Assembly (NCBI RefSeq): GCF_001650345.1
Contig: NZ_LVHF01000018.1
Span: 266 to 64,265, forward strand
DNA from: Photobacterium jeanii
GTDB taxonomy: Bacteria > Pseudomonadota > Gammaproteobacteria > Enterobacterales > Vibrionaceae
Length of the DNA stretch: 64,000 bases
Direction of reading: 5' to 3'
Part shown: in pieces, positions 58,349 through 64,000 of the stretch
How positions within the stretch are numbered: the first letter of the stretch is position 1
How the letters are laid out: the number at the start of each line of letters is the position of its first letter
Made by a program: the position numbers and the translations under genes
Notes under the pieces: model-generated
Database searches by the model: none
Told to the model about the DNA's origin: nothing
What the model saw: only the letters and a program-made list of their open reading frames with translations

Positions 58349-59314
58349 TTAAGCGGCTACATTATAAAACAGATAAGCCTGATAGGCGATAAAGCAGCAC
58401 ACAAGGATACCACCTTCTATACGGTTGATTTGACGACGCTTTCCAAGAGCCATGAGTACCAACAGTACCGATACTGCCAACATGACGTAGAAGTCACGTC
58501 CCATGGCGAGTGGACTGAGTACCGATGGGTTTAAGATTCCAGGGATACCCATTACCGCTAGGATGTTAAAAACGTTCGAGCCGATGATGTTGCCGACGGC
58601 CATGTCGTCTTCGCCTTTGAAGATGCTGGCGATAGAGGCAGCAAGCTCTGGCAGGCTAGTACCGATAGCGATAATCGTCAGACCGATCACCAAGTCACTC
58701 ATGCCGAAGTGTTTAGCAATCACGACAGCGGAATCAACTAGCATGCTCGCGGCGTAAGGTAACAGAACAAGACCAACAATCACCCAGATAGTTGCAGCGG
58801 TATTGCTAACACCATCAGGGATTTCGGACTCTTGCTCCTCTGCAAGGGGATCACCGCTGGCTTTGGCTTTACGGCTGATATGAAGCATGGCGAGCAAGAA
58901 GGCCACAAATAAAATGACCAGCAAGATGCCTTCCATAAAGCCAAGGTGGCTGTCCCATAGCAGAGCACCTGCGATAAGGGTGACGACCATCATCAGCGGT
59001 AGCTCACGACGGATAATGTCAGAGCTAACAGCAAGAGGTTTGATAAGCGCGGTTAAACCCAAAATAAGGGCGATATTCGCAATGTTTGAACCCAGCACGT
59101 TACCGACTGCAGTATCCGTTTTTCCTGCAAGTGCAGCCGTTGCTGACACCATCATTTCAGGTGCAGAAGAGCCCATTGCGAGAATGGTCATACCGATGAT
59201 TAACGGTGCAACGCCAAGGTTTTTTGCCAGTGCCGCGGCACCAAACACTAGACGATCTGCACTCCACACCAGTAACGCTAAACCGATACAAAGTAAGACA
59301 ATGGCTTCAAGCAT
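58349..59314 (-). CDS. yrbG: CaCA-family Na+/Ca2+ (or K+) exchanger YrbG
   Basis: 321 aa with about 10 TM helices and the two inverted alpha repeats: GSSAPEMMVSATAAL with AVGNVLGSNIANI, and GTSLPELAASIASI with AVGNIIGSNVFNI. The Glu in each repeat forms the cation site. Physiological ion unknown. First gene of the kdsDC-lpt cluster and divergent from mlaF. Confidence 0.94.
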   Translation of the reverse strand: MLEAIVLLCIGLALLVWSADRLVFGAAALAKNLGVAPLIIGMTILAMGSSAPEMMVSATAALAGKTDTAVGNVLGSNIANIALILGLTALIKPLAVSSDIIRRELPLMMVVTLIAGALLWDSHLGFMEGILLVILFVAFLLAMLHISRKAKASGDPLAEEQESEIPDGVSNTAATIWVIVGLVLLPYAASMLVDSAVVIAKHFGMSDLVIGLTIIAIGTSLPELAASIASIFKGEDDMAVGNIIGSNVFNILAVMGIPGILNPSVLSPLAMGRDFYVMLAVSVLLVLMALGKRRQINRIEGGILVCCFIAYQAYLFYNVAA

Positions 59315-59681
59315 TGATATCCCTTTTTGAATTTAATTAAATTAAATGTGTTAAGAGAGCAATTTTGACGTTTAGCTGGTCAAAAGGGAAGGATAAACAC
59401 GGTGAAATTCTTATGATTGTTTCTCATATTTTGTGAATATGAAGTGATAACCCTTTAATAGAGCGTCAATCGAGCACGATGACCGCTTCGCGATTCAGTT
59501 TCTTACAGTGTTGTTGATTTCGCTAATTGACCAGCAATTTACGAGGAAATAACTGGAAACTGACAGTTATTTTCTTGAGTTGCATGTATTATCTTTATTA
59601 TTATCTGTCGCTTATCTTTTTTGCTATGCAGGTAGCTAAGTAAAATGAGAGTTTCAGGATGCCCTTGCTAACAGGAATGTT
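59315..59681. promoter_or_regulatory. divergent yrbG/mlaF regulatory region
   Basis: 367 nt, AT-rich, no credible ORF. Seen: a dyad TTTTGAC-N9-GTCAAAA (59363-59385) about 50 nt upstream of yrbG, and a hairpin AAATAACTG / CAGTTATTT (59547-59572) with an 8-nt loop, extendable by G-U pairs, about 110 nt before mlaF. Between and after them lies T/A-rich sequence likely to hold the mla promoter. No known operator consensus is recognised. Confidence 0.45.
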
Positions 59682-60485
59682 ATGACGCCAACCGATTCGC
59701 TTGTATCGATCAAAAACCTGACTTTTATGCGTGGTGAAAGGCGTATTTTTGATAACGTCAGCATTGAAGTACCCAAAGGTAAAGTGACAGCCATTATGGG
59801 GCCGTCCGGGATCGGTAAAACCACATTATTACGCTTGATTGGAGGTCAGCTTCAGCCTGATCACGGTGAGGTGTTGTTCGACGGTCACAATATTCCAGCC
59901 TTGAGCCGTAAACAGCTGTACCAAGTGCGTAAACGCATGAGTATGTTGTTTCAATCTGGCGCCTTGTTCACCGACATGACGGTGTTCGACAATATTGCTT
60001 TTCCCCTTCGTGAACACACTGATTTACCCGAGGACTTATTGCGCACCTTGGTGTTGCTGAAATTGGAAGCCGTAGGGCTGCGGGGTGCGGCTGAACTTAT
60101 GCCTAATGAGTTATCGGGGGGGATGGCGCGTCGTGCTGCGCTCGCACGTTCAATTGCGCTAGACCCAGAGCTCATTATGTACGACGAACCTTTTGTCGGC
60201 CAAGACCCCATCACCATGGGTGTGCTGGTGAAACTGATCCGCGATATGAACCAAGCTTTGGGGGTTACATCTGTGATTGTCTCGCACGATGTCCCAGAAG
60301 TAATGAGCATTGCCGATCAAGTGTATTTACTCTTTGACGGTAAAATTATTGGTGGCGGTAGCCCGGATGAATTACGTGCCAACCAAGACCCGCAAATACG
60401 ACAGTTTCTGGATGGGAATGCCGATGGACCTGTTCGTTTTCAATACCCAGCGCAGCCATTGGCTGAATCGCTGTTTTCTTCATAA
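59682..60485 (+). CDS. mlaF: phospholipid transport ABC ATPase MlaF
   Basis: 267 aa. Walker A GPSGIGKTT, signature ELSGGMARRAALARSIAL, Walker B ELIMYDEPFVGQDP and H-loop VSHDVPEV. It energises the Mla system that keeps the outer-membrane outer leaflet free of phospholipid. The C-terminal tail (about 250-267) is where MlaF meets MlaB in E. coli. First gene of mlaFEDCB-ibaG. Confidence 0.95.
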   Translation: MTPTDSLVSIKNLTFMRGERRIFDNVSIEVPKGKVTAIMGPSGIGKTTLLRLIGGQLQPDHGEVLFDGHNIPALSRKQLYQVRKRMSMLFQSGALFTDMTVFDNIAFPLREHTDLPEDLLRTLVLLKLEAVGLRGAAELMPNELSGGMARRAALARSIALDPELIMYDEPFVGQDPITMGVLVKLIRDMNQALGVTSVIVSHDVPEVMSIADQVYLLFDGKIIGGGSPDELRANQDPQIRQFLDGNADGPVRFQYPAQPLAESLFSS

Positions 60486-60502
60486 TTTAAAGGCGGTCAT
60501 GA

Positions 60503-61282
60503 ATGATTGATTGGATTCGCCGTCTAGGTCGTATCACCTTAGAACGTTGTGAGGCGATTGGTCGCGCAACCTTAATGTTGTGGGGCGCACTTTGGTGTCG
60601 TCCGCAACCAGCCAAAATGTGGCCTTTGCTTCTGACGCAACTGTACTCCGTAGGTGTTCGTTCAGTGGCAATCATTTTGGTTTCAGGCTTATTTATCGGC
60701 ATGGTGTTGAGTCTCCAAGGCTTTATTGTGCTGGTGGATTTCGGCGCGGAAACCAGCCTAGGTCAGATGGTGGCTTTGTCGCTGTTGCGCGAATTAGGTC
60801 CTGTGGTAACAGCATTGCTGTTTGCAGGGCGTGCAGGCTCTGCACTTACGGCAGAAATTGGCTTGATGAAAGCAACAGAGCAACTATCTAGTATGGAAAT
60901 GATGGCGGTTGATCCGCTGCGCCGTGTGATTGCGCCGCGCTTTTGGGCGGGAGTGATCTCGATGCCACTACTGGCGATGATTTTCATTGCCGTTGGTATC
61001 TGGGGCGGACAGCTGGTTGGTGTTGATTGGAAAGGAATTGATTACGGCAGTTTCTGGTCGGTGATGCAGTCGTCTGTCGAACTGGGTTATGACATCGGCA
61101 ACAGTTTAATCAAAGCGTTAGTCTTTGCGATTACAGTAACTTGGATTGCGGTCTTTAATGGTTACGATGCTGTACCAACCTCGGAAGGGATCAGTCAGGC
61201 TACCACGCGTACCGTGGTGAACTCATCACTGGCAGTATTGGGGCTAGACTTTGTACTGACCGCGCTAATGTTTGGGAATTAA
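60503..61282 (+). CDS. mlaE: phospholipid transport permease MlaE
   Basis: 259 aa MlaE/DUF140 permease with five or six membrane helices and the core motif [20 protein letters not shown] near residue 95. It forms the inner-membrane channel with MlaF and MlaD. The start has AAAGGCGGTC upstream; 17 nt after mlaF. Confidence 0.95.
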   Translation: MIDWIRRLGRITLERCEAIGRATLMLWGALWCRPQPAKMWPLLLTQLYSVGVRSVAIILVSGLFIGMVLSLQGFIVLVDFGAETSLGQMVALSLLRELGPVVTALLFAGRAGSALTAEIGLMKATEQLSSMEMMAVDPLRRVIAPRFWAGVISMPLLAMIFIAVGIWGGQLVGVDWKGIDYGSFWSVMQSSVELGYDIGNSLIKALVFAITVTWIAVFNGYDAVPTSEGISQATTRTVVNSSLAVLGLDFVLTALMFGN

Positions 61283-61285
61283 TAG

Positions 61286-61759
61286 ATGCAAACAAAAAAA
61301 ACAGAACTTTGGGTTGGCGCTTTTGTATTGGCAGGCATTGTTGCCTTGCTGGTTTTGATCTTTCAGGTCGCTGATGTGAAGAGCTTAGGTAACCGTGACA
61401 GTTATAACCTGACTGCCCATTTTGACAATATTGGTGGCTTAAAAGTCCGTTCTCCGATCAAAGTGGGTGGTGTGACCGTTGGGCAGGTAAACAGTATTAC
61501 CCTAGATAGCGAAAGCTATACCCCAGTTGTTGTTATGGCTATCGACAAGCAATACGGTTATTTCCCTGAAACGAGCTCGGCGGCAATTTTGACCTCGGGG
61601 TTACTGGGTGAGCAATACATAGGGATCAGCCCAGGCTTTGTCGATGACGATATTGAAATGCTGGGCAATGGCGATTTGATTGAAGACACCAAATCCGCAT
61701 TAGTATTAGAAGATATGATCGGTCAGGTGCTGTATAGCATTGGCGGCGATGATAAATAG
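61286..61759 (+). CDS. mlaD: MCE-domain phospholipid transport protein MlaD
   Basis: 157 aa, a little shorter than the E. coli protein (183 aa), the difference being in the C-terminal tail. One TM (about 8-29) then an MCE domain (about 38-117) with HFDNIGGLKVRSPIKVGGV and ILTSGLLGEQYIGI. It forms the hexameric ring that passes lipid to or from MlaC. 3 nt after mlaE. Confidence 0.94.
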   Translation: MQTKKTELWVGAFVLAGIVALLVLIFQVADVKSLGNRDSYNLTAHFDNIGGLKVRSPIKVGGVTVGQVNSITLDSESYTPVVVMAIDKQYGYFPETSSAAILTSGLLGEQYIGISPGFVDDDIEMLGNGDLIEDTKSALVLEDMIGQVLYSIGGDDK

Positions 61760-61780
61760 CGCATTGAAAGGAGTGACACC

Positions 61781-62422
61781 ATGATTCGAGCATTACTGAT
61801 TAGCGCATTAGGTCTGTTGCTGAGCGTGACAAGCGCAGTGGCGGCAACCGTTGATAAAACCGATCCTTATAAAATGATGGACGTGGTGTCGACTACCATG
61901 TTCGCCCGTTTGAAAGCTGAGCAGGCACAGATCAGCCAGAATCCAGAGCACTTGCGTGTTGTGGTACAGCAAGAGTTACTTCCTTATGTAAACAGCCGTT
62001 ATGCCGCTTATAAAGTATTAGGTCCACAATTAAAGAAAACGACCAAAGAGCAGCGCAATGCGTTTGTGGCGGCTTTTACTGACTACCTTGTTGCATCGTA
62101 TGCGCAAGTGCTGACCCAGTACACGGACCAAGAAATTAACATTGAACCTGCCAAGGCTGTACCTGCAGATCGCAGTATAGTGTCAGTGCGGGTTGATATT
62201 ATCGATAAGCAGCGTCCACCGATTCGTTTGGACTTCAAACTGCGTAAGAACAAAAAGACTAACGAATGGCAAGGCTACGATATGGTGGCGGAAGGGGTGA
62301 GCATGATCTCCACTAAACAGAGTGAATGGAGTGGTCAGCTTCGCACTGAAGGGGTTGATGCTGTAACTAATACCTTGAAAACATTAGCCGCTAAACCAAT
62401 TCGTCGTGAGGCGAAAAAGTAA
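61781..62422 (+). CDS. mlaC: periplasmic phospholipid-binding protein MlaC
   Basis: 213 aa with a Sec signal peptide (about 1-22, ending SAVAA). MlaC/Ttg2D fold with LLPYVNSRYAAYKVLG and FVAAFTDYLVASYAQ. It shuttles lipid between MlaD and the outer-membrane MlaA complex; mlaA is not in this window. The stop overlaps the mlaB start. Confidence 0.94.
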   Translation: MIRALLISALGLLLSVTSAVAATVDKTDPYKMMDVVSTTMFARLKAEQAQISQNPEHLRVVVQQELLPYVNSRYAAYKVLGPQLKKTTKEQRNAFVAAFTDYLVASYAQVLTQYTDQEINIEPAKAVPADRSIVSVRVDIIDKQRPPIRLDFKLRKNKKTNEWQGYDMVAEGVSMISTKQSEWSGQLRTEGVDAVTNTLKTLAAKPIRREAKK

Positions 62423-62745
62423 TGGCGACGCCAACCACGCTAACTGAGGTCAAATGGCAAAAGCGAGCTGACGGTGATTATTGCTTGTCAGGTCGCTTAG
62501 AACGTGACACAGTCTCCGCATTTTGGCGACAACGTGCCGCTTGGCTGCCGACAGAAAGCCAAGTGACGCTCGATTTGTCTGCGGTTGAACGCGTTGATTC
62601 AGCGGGCATGGTAATGCTATTGCATCTTTGCCAAGCCGTTGCTCACTCTGGTGGACACTTAACGTTGCACCATGTGCCAGAGCAACTCAATACCTTGCTT
62701 CGCCTTAGCCATGTGGATTCATTATTCGCTGCCAACATCACCTGA
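62422..62745 (+). CDS. mlaB: STAS-domain protein MlaB
   Basis: 107 aa, a single STAS domain with the conserved [16 protein letters not shown] loop. It stabilises and activates MlaF on the cytoplasmic side. It overlaps the mlaC stop by 1 nt. Confidence 0.92.
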   Translation: MATPTTLTEVKWQKRADGDYCLSGRLERDTVSAFWRQRAAWLPTESQVTLDLSAVERVDSAGMVMLLHLCQAVAHSGGHLTLHHVPEQLNTLLRLSHVDSLFAANIT

Positions 62746-62764
62746 GCAGCAAAGAGGAAAGATT

Positions 62765-63019
62765 GTGGAAATCTCTGAAATTAAACAACTTCTTGAAAAC
62801 GCCTTAGAACTTGATGAAGTCATTGTGAAAGGTGAAGGTAGTCATTACGAAGTGATTGCTGTTGGTACTATGTTTGAAGGCATGAGCCGTGTGAAAAAAC
62901 AGCAAGCGATTTATGCCCCGTTAATGGCACAGATTTCATCGAATGAAATCCATGCGCTAAGCATTAAAACTTACACGCCTGAAGAATGGGCTCGTGACAA
63001 AAAATTGATGTCACTATAA
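62765..63019 (+). CDS. ibaG: BolA-family protein IbaG
   Basis: 84 aa from a GTG ([16 protein letters not shown]), preceded by AGAGGA; length equals E. coli Iba[13 protein letters not shown] and [15 protein letters not shown] with the late [13 protein letters not shown] are the BolA helix-turn and C-terminal His region. It partners monothiol glutaredoxin in Fe-S handling and acid response. An in-frame ATG far upstream (62672) lies inside mlaB and is rejected. Confidence 0.93.
   Translation: MEISEIKQLLENALELDEVIVKGEGSHYEVIAVGTMFEGMSRVKKQQAIYAPLMAQISSNEIHALSIKTYTPEEWARDKKLMSL

Positions 63020-64000
<981 letters not shown>

Overview
The window is a stretch of chromosomal DNA from a marine gammaproteobacterium, almost certainly a Vibrio or close Vibrionaceae relative. 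The evidence is a complete MSHA type IV pilus locus between ssb and mreB, a Q/P-rich SSB tail, and Vibrio-type gene order around metA, metH, lysC, uvrA and rpoN. The species cannot be fixed from the sequence alone. Nearly all of it is conserved core genome. I see no insertion sequence, prophage, CRISPR array or plasmid-type gene. The accessory-like part is the pilus locus and its neighbours.

1-390: the tail of an rRNA operon (end of a 5S gene, tRNA-Thr, a second 5S with an altered helix I, terminator). 500-8,690: methionine/aspartate-family metabolism. This holds metA with a MetJ operator, a CPA1 Na+/H+ antiporter, metH with a candidate MetJ site, and lysC behind a lysine riboswitch. 8,690-16,440: a class V aminotransferase, a PglL-type O-oligosaccharyltransferase, uvrA and ssb divergent around one SOS box, and a LysR regulator.

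16,650-36,570: csrD/mshH followed by the MSHA pilus genes mshI-J-K-L-M-N-E-G-F-B-A-A'-C-D-O-P-Q, all on the plus strand. They encode the alignment subcomplex (I, J, K), secretin (L), accessory ATPase and TPR protein (M, N), a c-di-GMP-binding extension ATPase (E), platform (G), major and minor pilins (B, A, C, D, O, P) and a very large exported protein (Q). The major pilin gene is present twice, and a pair of mutually exclusive hairpins follows the second copy.

36,700-47,600: mreBCD, maf, rng, yhdP, a nitrilase and tldD (cell shape, RNA processing, envelope lipid transport, peptide processing). 47,700-51,170: yjgA/darP divergent from pmbA/tldE, then mgtE. 51,570-59,310 (minus strand): yrbG-kdsD-kdsC-lptC-lptA-lptB-rpoN-hpf-ptsN-rapZ-npr (Kdo synthesis, LPS transport, sigma-54, ribosome hibernation, nitrogen PTS). 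59,680-64,000 (plus strand): mlaFEDCB-ibaG-murA (outer-membrane lipid asymmetry, peptidoglycan precursor synthesis); murA runs off the window.

No wholly new system is evident. The best leads are the tandem major pilins with the RNA structure behind them, the mosaic composition of mshQ, the O-OTase close to the pilus locus, the compensated 5S variant and the MetJ-like site at metH.
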